A stretch of 40,125 nt of DNA, from positions 1 through 40,125 of the forward strand of contig CADCIO010000030.1 in NCBI GenBank assembly GCA_902801475.1. Reading direction: 5' to 3'. Source of the DNA: an uncultured Bacteroidales bacterium. Its GTDB lineage: Bacteria > Bacteroidota > Bacteroidia > Bacteroidales > Bacteroidaceae. The notes beneath the pieces are model-generated. The model saw only the letters and a list, made by a program, of their open reading frames with translations. It made no database searches and had not been told where the DNA came from. The position numbers were made by a program, and so were the translations under genes. This document shows, in pieces, positions 32,033-40,125 of the stretch (the stretch's first letter is position 1; each line of letters opens with the position of its first letter).

Positions 32033-33584
32033 TGACTTCCACGGGGGAAATGAGCGTTCTTTCGATGCCGTCGGGACCGATGACTCGGATGCGGCTGATG
32101 TTGAAGAGTTTGCCTCGGGTGAGGGTACGGATACGTGCAATCTGGTTAGGTGTGAAGGAGGCCGAGTTGCTGACTTCATTGACCATATTGCCCATGTTGT
32201 CGGAGAAACGGGTCTCGAATCCAAGTACACGGAAGGAGATGTTGAGCAGACCGTCGTCGATGGCGGCTCCGATGCCTCCTGCCGAGAGTACGGCTTGCTT
32301 GGAGATGCGTCCGCCCTTGAAACGGGTGCTGTTGCCCTTGGAGTCGGTGTAGTCGAGATAACCCGTCGGGTCTGGGAGCTTACGGACATTGAAGGTGAAC
32401 TTGCCCATCTCCTGCTGACGACCCTCGTTCTGGGCTGTGACAGTGAAGGTGACGGCGTTCTCACCAATATTGGTCGGTACGGCGACATAATTGCCACCCT
32501 CCTTATGCGTCAGCGTTCCGTTGGTCATGGAGAGACTGATCTTGTTGTTCGGCACACCAGGCACACTGACACTGATGGGGTTCTGATAACCGGCATAGAG
32601 CACATTCATCATCGTGGCACTCACGGTTGCCGATGGTTCCACAACGGTGTAGGGCTGGGAGAACTCGCGACGGATGGTCTCGCCATTACCGTTCCTCATC
32701 ACCAAGTAACCCTTGAGGGTGAAGTCACCTGTAGAACCACAGATGGTCTCGTAACGTCCATTCTCTGACTTGAGCAGGGTGTTGCCTACATAAATCTCAG
32801 GACGCTGGGTGGTATCAACGGCCGCCATGATAATCTGGGCGGAGAACTTGCCACCACGCACCACAGTCTGCGAACTGGGGATGACGAGTGCCTGAATCTC
32901 GTTCACACGCACATCCTTCACGTCGATGTTGGCAACCAACTGGTGGAGCATCTCGCCCTCAGCATGACGCACGTCGGTCTGCAGTTTGGTGAGCAGGGTG
33001 ACTGCGGCTGCCACAGGGGTGTTCTCGAACATGTATTCCTGCCAGTTCTTACCCATCAACTTGGCCTTCTTGGGCACATCGGTGGAGAGGTTGGAACGGA
33101 TGATCTTCTTCTGATTCTCATCGTTGATCATGGATGTGATGCCATCACGATATTGTTCTATCGCCCTCTTCAACTGACCGCCCTTGCCTACACCCGCTGC
33201 CAGCATGACGTGTGTGGCTGCTTCCAGGTTGTCACGGCCTTCTATGTTGTTGATGTCTGCATCGCTACCATCAGCCTCACGCACGATCTCCCACTTCAGG
33301 TTCTCTGCAAAGGTGTAGAGCGAGTCGGACATCTTGCGCACTTGTTGTGCCTTCTCATACCACTGGCGCGTCTTCTCCGGATTCTGCTTCATGGCAGCTT
33401 CCATCTCCTTGTAGATCGCCTCGTTCTGGGTGGTCGAGTTGGTCTTGGTGCGATTCAAACCTTCATCCACGAGCGAGAAGCCTTCGAGCACATCGGATGA
33501 CACGTTGAGCGCCAGCATTGCCATGAGCACAACGTACATCAGATTGATCATCTTCTGACGTGGACTTAACTTCTTTCTGATCAT
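32022..33584 (-). CDS. gldM: T9SS motor protein GldM/PorM
   Basis: Inner-membrane protein whose single membrane helix (MYVVLMAMLALNV, about 16-28) pairs with GldL to form the proton-driven motor, while its long periplasmic part reaches the GldK/N ring. The opening KLSPRQKMINLMYVVLMAML is the family signature. The periplasmic part has the usual segments (NLEAATHVMLAAGVGKGGQLK; VPSADV-free beta domains with TVEPSATVSATMMNVLYAGYQNPI; PDPTGYLDYT). Length 520 is normal. Its ATG overlaps the gldL stop (ATGA). The C-terminal codons (EVIIN, TAA) lie within the flanking heptamer array, so that array contributes the end of the gene. Confidence 0.93.
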   Translation of the reverse strand: MIRKKLSPRQKMINLMYVVLMAMLALNVSSDVLEGFSLVDEGLNRTKTNSTTQNEAIYKEMEAAMKQNPEKTRQWYEKAQQVRKMSDSLYTFAENLKWEIVREADGSDADINNIEGRDNLEAATHVMLAAGVGKGGQLKRAIEQYRDGITSMINDENQKKIIRSNLSTDVPKKAKLMGKNWQEYMFENTPVAAAVTLLTKLQTDVRHAEGEMLHQLVANIDVKDVRVNEIQALVIPSSQTVVRGGKFSAQIIMAAVDTTQRPEIYVGNTLLKSENGRYETICGSTGDFTLKGYLVMRNGNGETIRREFSQPYTVVEPSATVSATMMNVLYAGYQNPISVSVPGVPNNKISLSMTNGTLTHKEGGNYVAVPTNIGENAVTFTVTAQNEGRQQEMGKFTFNVRKLPDPTGYLDYTDSKGNSTRFKGGRISKQAVLSAGGIGAAIDDGLLNISFRVLGFETRFSDNMGNMVNEVSNSASFTPNQIARIRTLTRGKLFNISRIRVIGPDGIERTLISPVEVIIN

Positions 33585-34426
33585 GCGATTTTCATTTTGA
33601 GTGCTTCAACCATCTTGGTATATACCTCGTTGAGTTCCTGGAGCTGAGCGGCCAGCTTCTTGGTCTGCTCATTCACCTCGTCGATTGTAGCCGACTGCGT
33701 GCCGACACTCTTCAACTGCATCTCATAGAAGCGGTTGATGCCTGTGAGCGTGCGGTTCATGTTCTCCATCTCCTCAGAGTCGCGTGTGAGACGAGCGCTC
33801 TGCTCTGCCACCTCCTTGAGGGTCTCAGTGAGTTCTGTGAGCTGTTCCACATAGGCTTTGGTAGCCTCCTGCATCTCAGGTGCCATGCTCTGGAACTGAG
33901 CAGAACGGAAGACTGGAGCAGAAGAGATGTTCTCAGCCAACTGGGCAGCATCGATAGGAGCTGCTGGAGCTGCACCAGATTCACCGGTCGAACCAGCATC
34001 ACCTGTTCCACCTCCACCATTGATGACAATCGTGCCTCCACTCGGCACGCCGCCACCACCAATCACCACAGTGCCACCTCCGATAGGAGCGTTGGCCATA
34101 CCTGTGGCGGCATTGGCCAGAGCTGCAACGGTCTCTTCTGAGAGAGCAGCGTTGGTCTGTGCTGCGATGGCTGCATTCTCAGCCACCTCCTCAGCCAATT
34201 CTTGTGCATCCATACTCTCCTGTGGTTCGAAACCAGCGAGGAAGAACACGATGACCTCAGTACCCATACCGAGCCAAAGCATGATGTCTGCTCCTTCCTG
34301 GTGGGTGAGTTTGAACAGGGCACCTGCAATCACGACAGATGCACCCCAGCTGTATGCATAGTTCAAGAAAGTCTGACCGCGCTTCGTGCGGAGCCACTTC
34401 TGTATGCCTGTATATTGTGTTGCCAT
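33581..34426 (-). CDS. gldL: T9SS motor protein GldL/PorL
   Basis: Inner-membrane partner of GldM; a ring of GldL helices uses the proton gradient to drive T9SS. Two membrane helices are visible (NYAYSWGASVVIAGALFKL, and MLWLGMGTEVIVFFLAGF, the latter with the conserved membrane glutamate at residue 57). A cytoplasmic part ends in a long helix (about 175-281: QEATKAYVEQLTELTETLKEVAEQ..). Between them, residues about 116-155 are a glycine-rich stretch (GGGTVVIGGGGVPSGG..) that I do not expect from better-known members. Translationally coupled to gldM by ATGA. Confidence 0.92.
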   Translation of the reverse strand: MATQYTGIQKWLRTKRGQTFLNYAYSWGASVVIAGALFKLTHQEGADIMLWLGMGTEVIVFFLAGFEPQESMDAQELAEEVAENAAIAAQTNAALSEETVAALANAATGMANAPIGGGTVVIGGGGVPSGGTIVINGGGGTGDAGSTGESGAAPAAPIDAAQLAENISSAPVFRSAQFQSMAPEMQEATKAYVEQLTELTETLKEVAEQSARLTRDSEEMENMNRTLTGINRFYEMQLKSVGTQSATIDEVNEQTKKLAAQLQELNEVYTKMVEALKMKIA

Positions 34427-34434
34427 AATCTTGA

Positions 34435-34533
34435 AGTTAAAAGTTAAAAACTAAAAGTTAAAAGTTTAAGTTACTTGCTATCCGGATGGCAGATACTTTC
34501 ATTTTTAGTTTTTAGTTATTAGTTTTTAGTTTA

Positions 34534-34536
<3 letters not shown>
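34435..34536 (-). repeat. Bipartite heptamer element between gldK and gldL
   Basis: A near copy of the element at 31930-32032. The left array (34435-34469) is identical in all five units, the core again contains GCTATCCGGATGG, and the right array (34502-34536) differs in unit 3 (TTATTAG) and unit 5 (TTTATTA). It supplies the gldK stop codon (34534-34536) and ends 8 bp before the gldL start. Confidence 0.9.
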
Positions 34537-35967
<1,431 letters not shown>

Positions 35968-35975
35968 CGTTATCT

Positions 35976-36002
35976 TATCTTTTATCTATTATCTCTAATT
36001 TT
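35976..36002 (-). repeat. Heptamer array TATCTNN, about 4 units
   Basis: TATCT recurs at 35976, 35983 and 35990 with period 7, then decays to AATTTTT. A further TATCT at 35971 is out of phase. It occupies the gap just upstream of the gldK start and is the left partner of the ACCTCT array at 36020. Confidence 0.6.
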
Positions 36003-36019
36003 TCCAACGCTAATCGCTC

Positions 36020-36054
36020 ACCTCTCACCTCTAACCTCTTACCTCTTACCTCTC
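36020..36054 (-). repeat. Heptamer array ACCTCTN, 5 units, at the porP stop
   Basis: ACCTCT recurs five times at exact 7-bp spacing (36020, 36027, 36034, 36041, 36048). On the minus strand the first unit provides the porP stop codon (TGA, 36053-36055). It is the same unit family as 30753-30794 and 640-716. Confidence 0.85.
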
Positions 36055-36994
36055 AAAGCCATCTCACGCTCTGGTGCTTGTTCCTACCCTTCTTAAACAG
36101 GTCAAGGTCGGTCTGATAACCCACCACCAACTCATGACTTCCGTGAATCAGTCCCACACCCGACGTGTACATCTGGTAATTGTAACCAAGATTGACACCG
36201 TGGAACATGCCTCCCACCATGAATATCACCGATGTGTTGGGGCTGTAACCCACACCACCATAAAACTTCTTCTCCTCACGTTCGTAGGTCACTTTGCACT
36301 GCACATCCTCTCTCCACCTGTCCATATCCGACTGCACCAAGAAGGACGGTTGCAAGGATAATAACGAATTTCTTAATTTAATATTGCATCCACCCATCAA
36401 ATAATACATTCTTGGCACCTCCACCTCATACCTTTCATCCAACCAAACCGCTGGTGCCAGCAGGTGTTGCGAGGACGCTCCAAGCCACATGATCGGGTGA
36501 TAATAATACAAACCCACACCCATATCAATCTTGTTGCCCTTCACCTCAGACGTAGGGAACGCAGGGTCGCTGTTATCCTCCAACGTCATCTTTTTCGGGT
36601 TGATCTTCTCATTCAACATCGCCCCCTGAACACCAATCGCCAACTTACCCTTCTTGCTCAACTTGATGTTGTAGGCATACTGCAAACCAATCCTCGTGGT
36701 ACTGAAAATACCGATGTTATCGTTGAAGAAACTCACACCTGCCCCATGATGGGGATTCAGGAAATAGACCGGCAGATCCGCCCCAGCATACAACGTCGCA
36801 GGCGCATCGTCATACCCCACCTTCTGCATCGAATACGCCACCGCCACATTCAGCTTCCCATCCGTACCCGACACCGCAGGGTTATAAAACGACTTCAGGG
36901 CTGTGTAGTCCGAAAACTGCACATCCCACTGCGCCCTCACCTCCAGCATCACCGCCGTCAGAAGAGCCAACACCACGAAAATTCGTCTGTTCAT
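36053..36994 (-). CDS. porP: T9SS-associated PorP/SprF family outer-membrane protein
   Basis: A 313-residue outer-membrane barrel of the PorP/SprF family, which works with the T9SS machinery and helps place secreted proteins on the surface. I chose the ATG at 36994, which opens a signal peptide (NRRIFVVLALLTAVMLEVRA); upstream in-frame sequence covers an AT-rich leader. Family marks are FSDYTALKSFYNPAVSGTDGKLNVAVAYSMQ near the mature N-terminus, LPVYFLNPHHGAGVSFFNDNIG, and IKLSKKGKLAIGVQGAML. It heads the porP-gldK-L-M-N order. A weak promoter candidate lies upstream (TTTG, 19 bp, TAGGCAAG) but does not match well enough to call. Confidence 0.9.
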   Translation of the reverse strand: MNRRIFVVLALLTAVMLEVRAQWDVQFSDYTALKSFYNPAVSGTDGKLNVAVAYSMQKVGYDDAPATLYAGADLPVYFLNPHHGAGVSFFNDNIGIFSTTRIGLQYAYNIKLSKKGKLAIGVQGAMLNEKINPKKMTLEDNSDPAFPTSEVKGNKIDMGVGLYYYHPIMWLGASSQHLLAPAVWLDERYEVEVPRMYYLMGGCNIKLRNSLLSLQPSFLVQSDMDRWREDVQCKVTYEREEKKFYGGVGYSPNTSVIFMVGGMFHGVNLGYNYQMYTSGVGLIHGSHELVVGYQTDLDLFKKGRNKHQSVRWL

Positions 36995-37117
36995 CAATAG
37001 AAATAACTCCTTTTTTCCCCGTTTATTGTATAAAATGCCCATTTTTATCACATTCTTGCCTAAAAACTTGCATTCCGCAAACAAATCAGGTCACACATTT
37101 TGGTAAAAAGACAAAAA

Positions 37118-37146
37118 AATCACGACCCCGTTCTGAGGTCGTGATT
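37118..37146 (-). terminator. Intrinsic terminator after the 43-codon gene
   Basis: AATCACGACC (37118-37127) pairs with GGTCGTGATT (37137-37146) and is followed on the minus strand by a long T run. The stem is identical to those at 2602 and 39970, although the GC-rich half of that module is absent here. Confidence 0.85.
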
Positions 37147-37195
37147 GATTTATGTATGTCATGTGGAGGTGGGAAGCCACTTCCCATTCCAAGTC

Positions 37196-37327
37196 TTAGC
37201 GGTCATAGTCTTCCATCTCATCCTCCCATACCAAATCTGCGTTCGTGCTGACACCGCTGATGGCGATCATCTCGCACAAATCCATTTCCATCACCTCTGT
37301 CTGAGGCTTCATATATTGCTTCTTCAT
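37196..37327 (-). CDS. Small 43-residue protein, translationally coupled to the upstream exported protein
   Basis: Too short to stand out as an open frame but convincing in context: its ATG overlaps the stop of the 817-residue gene (ATGA) and a terminator follows 50 bp after its stop. The sequence starts MKKQYMKPQTEVMEMDLCEM, continues IAISGVSTNADLVW, and ends acidic (EDEMEDYDR). The pattern, a basic start with Y..P, then methionine/glutamate-rich sequence, then a small-residue IAISGVST and an acidic end, resembles short peptides that are common and unnamed in Prevotella and Bacteroides. A natural-product precursor is conceivable but no modifying enzyme is present here. Function unknown. Confidence 0.7.
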   Translation of the reverse strand: MKKQYMKPQTEVMEMDLCEMIAISGVSTNADLVWEDEMEDYDR

Positions 37328-39777
37328 TGTATCACAACCTTTTTACCGTTAAACAAATACACTCCCTTCTCGCTGGGCTTTCCACTGAGCTTCACACCAC
37401 TCAGCGTCCACCAACCGCCATCTTCCATCTGACTTCTTCCATCTTCCATCGATTCAATCTCCGTCACGATTTCCTCCTCTCCGTAGTCAACAACCACCGT
37501 CCGCACTGGTGCGGCTGCTGGATCAGTCAGTTCGAAGTGAGCGCGGCAGGATTTCAGCGTGCGTGAGCCCTTCGAATGTCCGATCTTGTTGGCAGAGCCG
37601 ATGTAGAGGATGTTATCCTTGTTCTCGGCTGTGATGTCGAAGGGTGCGTAGCTGCCCACGAACTTGATGCCATCGAAAGCGACCTCGGTGGAAGCAGTAG
37701 CTTTGATGGTCGTGCCCTCGAACACAGGATCCGTGATGCCCGTACCATTCGCCCACTTGATGATGAACGGTGTGCCTGCAGGTATCGTGGCGACAGGTTC
37801 GCTGAAGCTCAGGTTCAGCGTGCCATCCTCGATGCTGGCGCTGCTCAGTGTGCGAGCCTCGCCTCCTTCCAGTGGGCTGTCGGCGATTGTCACGTTGAAT
37901 GGCAGGCAGAGCGTGTTCCAAAAGCCGTCCCTGAAGAGGGTGCGGCCTGAGAGGGTCACGTCAGCCGTATGGCTATGCACTTTCGCGAGGGCGCTGCTGT
38001 TGTCGGCATTATCGCCAAGGCTGATGACGTCCTTTATACCGTCGTAGGTATATTCGTAGCCGTTCAGTATGTAGGTGGCTCTGGCCACATAGTGTGTGCC
38101 GAATACATTGTCGTTATCATCTTCCAAGTCTTCGAAGTCAATGGTCAGGCTGCTGTTGCTGTAGTTTCCCGGCTTCAGCGTCCAAGGAGTGATATCATCA
38201 TGGGAGATATGGACACGGGTGCCTGTGGTAGGACTGTTGTTGTCCCACTCCGTCACCCAACCGAGGTCATAAATAAAGCGGGCATAGAACGATGTCTCGT
38301 CTTGTCCGAGAAGTGCCGTCACCGACTCACCGACTTCCTTGATGTCTTCACCTAATTTTGCTGCCCATTCGTTGCCATCCTCAGGATCAGGATTCATCTC
38401 CCAGCCTTTGAAAATGTAGCCTGCAGGAACGTTCGTACACTCGGGAAGATAGAACTTCTTGCCTGCGCCGACAGTCCTTGTAGTGCCCTTCACATAAGTA
38501 TTTTTCTCTGTTCCTGGCTCATAGATCGTGAACTCGTACGTGCCATCTTTCACACCACACACACAGTTCTCGTTCGCGTGTTTCTCCTGTACAGTCACAT
38601 TGCAGTAGCGGCAATGCTTGGTGTGGTATATAGCATCGTCAATGCTGTAGGTGATGGCTTCGTTTTTGTCGCTGCCCACGGTGGGTGTCTCATGGCTGCA
38701 GGCCTCAATCTTCGCATAGGTACGCCAGTGGCATGCTGGTACGCGCTCACCGTTGGTGAACACGCGTTCAGGGGTCTCGTCTTTCGCGCTTCCAGCAGAT
38801 ACTTTCAGGTTGTCGGCAATCTGAAGAACACCCAAAGATTCTTCACCCCCGACGGCTCTTCCATTATTGCCAGCATAGAGTGCTATCGTTCCGCCAAAGA
38901 AGTGTACTTCTCCACCCTTACCATCAGATCCACCGCCTATGCAAGCCGCTGAACTTCCGCATAGTGCTTTGACATTTCCTCCATAGATGGCGACATAGCC
39001 TCCGTGGCCGCCACTCTCACCGCCTCCAATAGCAGCAGATTTACCACCTCCATCAGCATGAACCTCGCCACCATAGATGAGGATAGGGTTGCCTTGACTA
39101 GTTCCATAACCGCCGCCAATACCAGCTCCGCTAGGCGACTTTGCAAAGGATTCGGCCTTCACCTTACCGCCGTAGATAATCACTTCTCCGCCGATACAGC
39201 CATCATCACCTCCACCTATAGCAGCACCCTTGCTATAGCTTACCACATCGACGACGCCACCATGTACGTAGAGACTGCCCATATTGACACCTCCTCCACC
39301 GCTGCCGATGCCAGCTGCATTTTTATATATTGGTACATAAGACTGGGAAAACATGCCGTCCACAGAGTAAGTTAACTCAATCCTATAGTTTTCAACCTTA
39401 AGTTTTCCTGTGCCGCTTTCGGAGTCAGCATAGATATGGAGTTTGTTTGTGCCCTCCAATTTCACATGGGCACATTCGAGCGTGGCACCGTCGGAAAGGA
39501 TGAGGTGAGCATCGCCCAAGATGTTGAGCACTCTGTACTTTGTGTCGGTCTTCACAACATAGTAGCCATCGTAGAGACCTATCCAGTCTTTGGCATGGTC
39601 GCCTTCAAGCACGGTAGCATCCTTAGTGTCGGTGGTGGTTACTACTTGTGAGCCGTCCCATGAGCGCACGGTGAACGTCACGTTCTCTGCCCCAACCTCT
39701 ATGGCTGTGAGCATCAATACGGCCAGCGTCATCGCCACTCGCCGAATCATTTCTTTCATGACAAATGCTTTTTTCAT
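37324..39777 (-). CDS. Large exported repeat protein with a T9SS-like C-terminal tail
   Basis: An 817-residue secreted protein. The signal peptide lies within residues 8-30 (RRVAMTLAVLMLTAIEVGA). Residues about 154-310 consist of five imperfect repeats of some 33 residues with the core AAIGGG..GGEVIIYGGKV, probably a beta-solenoid. Next comes a Cys/His-rich stretch (CSH, KHCRYCNV, CVCG) that may bind zinc. A segment like the InlB/Flg_new repeat follows (YIFKGWEMNP), and then beta-sandwich sequence. The end, WTLSGVKLSGKPSEKGVYLFNGKKVVIQ split over the last 28 residues, looks like the short type A sorting tail of T9SS cargo. Just before it, a heptamer array encodes MEDGRSQMEDGG. It has a promoter at 39849 and a 43-codon gene overlapping its stop. 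Ligand unknown. Confidence 0.8.
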   Translation of the reverse strand: MKKAFVMKEMIRRVAMTLAVLMLTAIEVGAENVTFTVRSWDGSQVVTTTDTKDATVLEGDHAKDWIGLYDGYYVVKTDTKYRVLNILGDAHLILSDGATLECAHVKLEGTNKLHIYADSESGTGKLKVENYRIELTYSVDGMFSQSYVPIYKNAAGIGSGGGGVNMGSLYVHGGVVDVVSYSKGAAIGGGDDGCIGGEVIIYGGKVKAESFAKSPSGAGIGGGYGTSQGNPILIYGGEVHADGGGKSAAIGGGESGGHGGYVAIYGGNVKALCGSSAACIGGGSDGKGGEVHFFGGTIALYAGNNGRAVGGEESLGVLQIADNLKVSAGSAKDETPERVFTNGERVPACHWRTYAKIEACSHETPTVGSDKNEAITYSIDDAIYHTKHCRYCNVTVQEKHANENCVCGVKDGTYEFTIYEPGTEKNTYVKGTTRTVGAGKKFYLPECTNVPAGYIFKGWEMNPDPEDGNEWAAKLGEDIKEVGESVTALLGQDETSFYARFIYDLGWVTEWDNNSPTTGTRVHISHDDITPWTLKPGNYSNSSLTIDFEDLEDDNDNVFGTHYVARATYILNGYEYTYDGIKDVISLGDNADNSSALAKVHSHTADVTLSGRTLFRDGFWNTLCLPFNVTIADSPLEGGEARTLSSASIEDGTLNLSFSEPVATIPAGTPFIIKWANGTGITDPVFEGTTIKATASTEVAFDGIKFVGSYAPFDITAENKDNILYIGSANKIGHSKGSRTLKSCRAHFELTDPAAAPVRTVVVDYGEEEIVTEIESMEDGRSQMEDGGWWTLSGVKLSGKPSEKGVYLFNGKKVVIQ
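37418..37452 (-). repeat. Heptamer array ATGGAAG, 5 units, inside a coding sequence
   Basis: Near-complete 7-bp units on the minus strand: in the phase ATGGAAG, units 1, 2 and 4 match, unit 3 is AAGTCAG and unit 5 is ATGGCGG. It encodes MEDGRSQMEDGG at the junction between the body of the exported protein and its C-terminal tail. The open frame continues through it. Confidence 0.8.
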
Positions 39778-39848
39778 AATAATGTTTGCATGCTTATATA
39801 ATGTTATCCATTCAATCCTAACTCATGTCCTCATCCTAAAATCGGCTA

Positions 39849-39856
39849 CAAAGGTA
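39849..39856 (-). promoter_or_regulatory. Bacteroidota -7 promoter box for the 39777 gene
   Basis: TACCTTTG on the minus strand with TTTG 20 bp upstream, a full match to the Bacteroidota consensus. The leader is about 65 nt and holds no feature that I recognise. Confidence 0.75.
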
Positions 39857-39968
39857 CGACTTTTTGCTTTCTTTAACAAATTTTCATCCCATTTTCTGCA
39901 CAAAAGGGATGATTTTTAAGTATAAGGTGGACAATTTTGAAACCATCGTGCCTTTCCCCTTACAAAAA

Positions 39969-40043
39969 CAATCACGACCCCGTGCTGAGGTCGTGATTGT
40001 CATTCTTGCCGCATGGAACCTTCGCCCAGCGCGTGGGCTGGTT
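39969..40043 (-). repeat. 3'-end repeat module: GC-rich hairpin plus terminator (copy 2)
   Basis: Inverted copy of 2557-2637. On the minus strand it starts at the stop codon of the gene entering from the right edge, runs through AACCAGCCCACGCGCTGG and GTTCCATGCGG, and ends in the AATCACGACC-stem terminator. Confidence 0.75.
39970..39998 (-). terminator. Intrinsic terminator of the right-edge gene
   Basis: AATCACGACC (39970-39979) pairs with GGTCGTGATT (39989-39998); the minus-strand continuation is GTTTTTGT. It ends transcription of the partial gene before the promoter at 39849. Confidence 0.8.
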
Positions 40044-40125
40044 AACTCAGCAGCTGCGTGATGTTGCTCAGCTTGATGCGTTGCCATTTCCTTCCCTTGC
40101 TGTCCAGCGACACGGAGAAGTACAG
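40042..40125 (-). CDS. C-terminal fragment of an unidentified protein
   Basis: The last 27 codons and TAA of a gene entering from the right edge (start LYFSVSLDSKGRKWQRIK, end LSNITQLLS). The sequence alternates like a beta-strand followed by a helix. I cannot assign a family from this fragment. Its stop codon merges directly into the GC-rich repeat module, which supports it as a real gene end. Confidence 0.6.
   Translation of the reverse strand: MYFSVSLDSKGRKWQRIKLSNITQLLS

Noticed and set aside
37070..37117. Promoter for the porP-gld operon
   Set aside because: TTTG with a 19-bp spacer to TAGGCAAG is the best candidate, but the -7 box matches the consensus poorly, so it is not listed as a feature.

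Overview
The window looks like chromosomal DNA of a Bacteroidota bacterium, most likely Prevotellaceae or a close relative. The evidence is a PorP-GldK-GldL-GldM-GldN type IX secretion (T9SS) cluster, Bacteroidota-type promoters (TAnnTTTG near -7, TTTG near -33), a bifunctional ThrA next to an ApgM-type protein and ThrC, and outer-membrane and glycan-active proteins typical of the group. No rRNA, tRNA, CRISPR array, integrase or transposase was recognised.

Layout. 1-2.6 kb: a VirE/BT4734-like primase-helicase protein, then a convergent hypothetical gene that appears frameshifted near its 3' end. 3.8-6.5 kb: a small outer-membrane beta-barrel gene and priA. 6.6-10.3 kb: the etfB-etfA-acyl-CoA dehydrogenase operon, closed by a terminator shared with the opposite strand. 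10.3-22.1 kb (minus): eight tightly packed co-oriented genes, thrA-apgM-thrC-7TM HD phosphohydrolase-SGNH-SGNH-MBOAT-AlkZ-related. 22.2-25.0 kb (minus): two exported hydrolases. 25.1-27.1 kb (minus): xpt and a xanthine/uracil permease. 27.1-29.6 kb (minus): a GH115 alpha-glucuronidase gene broken by a short repeat array. 29.7-37.0 kb (minus): porP-gldK-gldL-gldM-gldN plus a FAD-dependent reductase. 37.2-39.8 kb (minus): a large repeat-rich exported protein with a T9SS-like C-terminal tail, and a 43-codon gene overlapping its stop. At the right edge, the end of one more gene enters on the minus strand.

The most unusual feature is a set of short tandem arrays with a 7-bp (once 8-bp) period, scattered through the window. 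The unit differs from site to site (AGTTAAA, TTTTTAG, GGGGCAA, ATGGAAG, AGAGGTN, AACTCTC). The form is often the same: five units (35 bp) in which units 1, 2 and 4 match, unit 3 is altered and unit 5 decays. Several sites are bipartite, with a left array, a short core, and a right array that can pair with the left. They fill four of the five gaps of the T9SS operon at or very near the stop codons (gldL-gldM overlap and have no gap), lie between two divergent promoters, and occur inside three reading frames. In the GH115 gene, removing exactly 35 bp restores the frame, so that copy looks like a clean insertion.

A second repeat, a GC-rich hairpin followed by a terminator with stem AATCACGACC, occurs as a 3'-end module at both ends of the window in opposite orientation. 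Its GC-rich half is also found inside priA, where a winged-helix domain would be expected. I know of no described system that matches the heptamer arrays, but I could not search for one.
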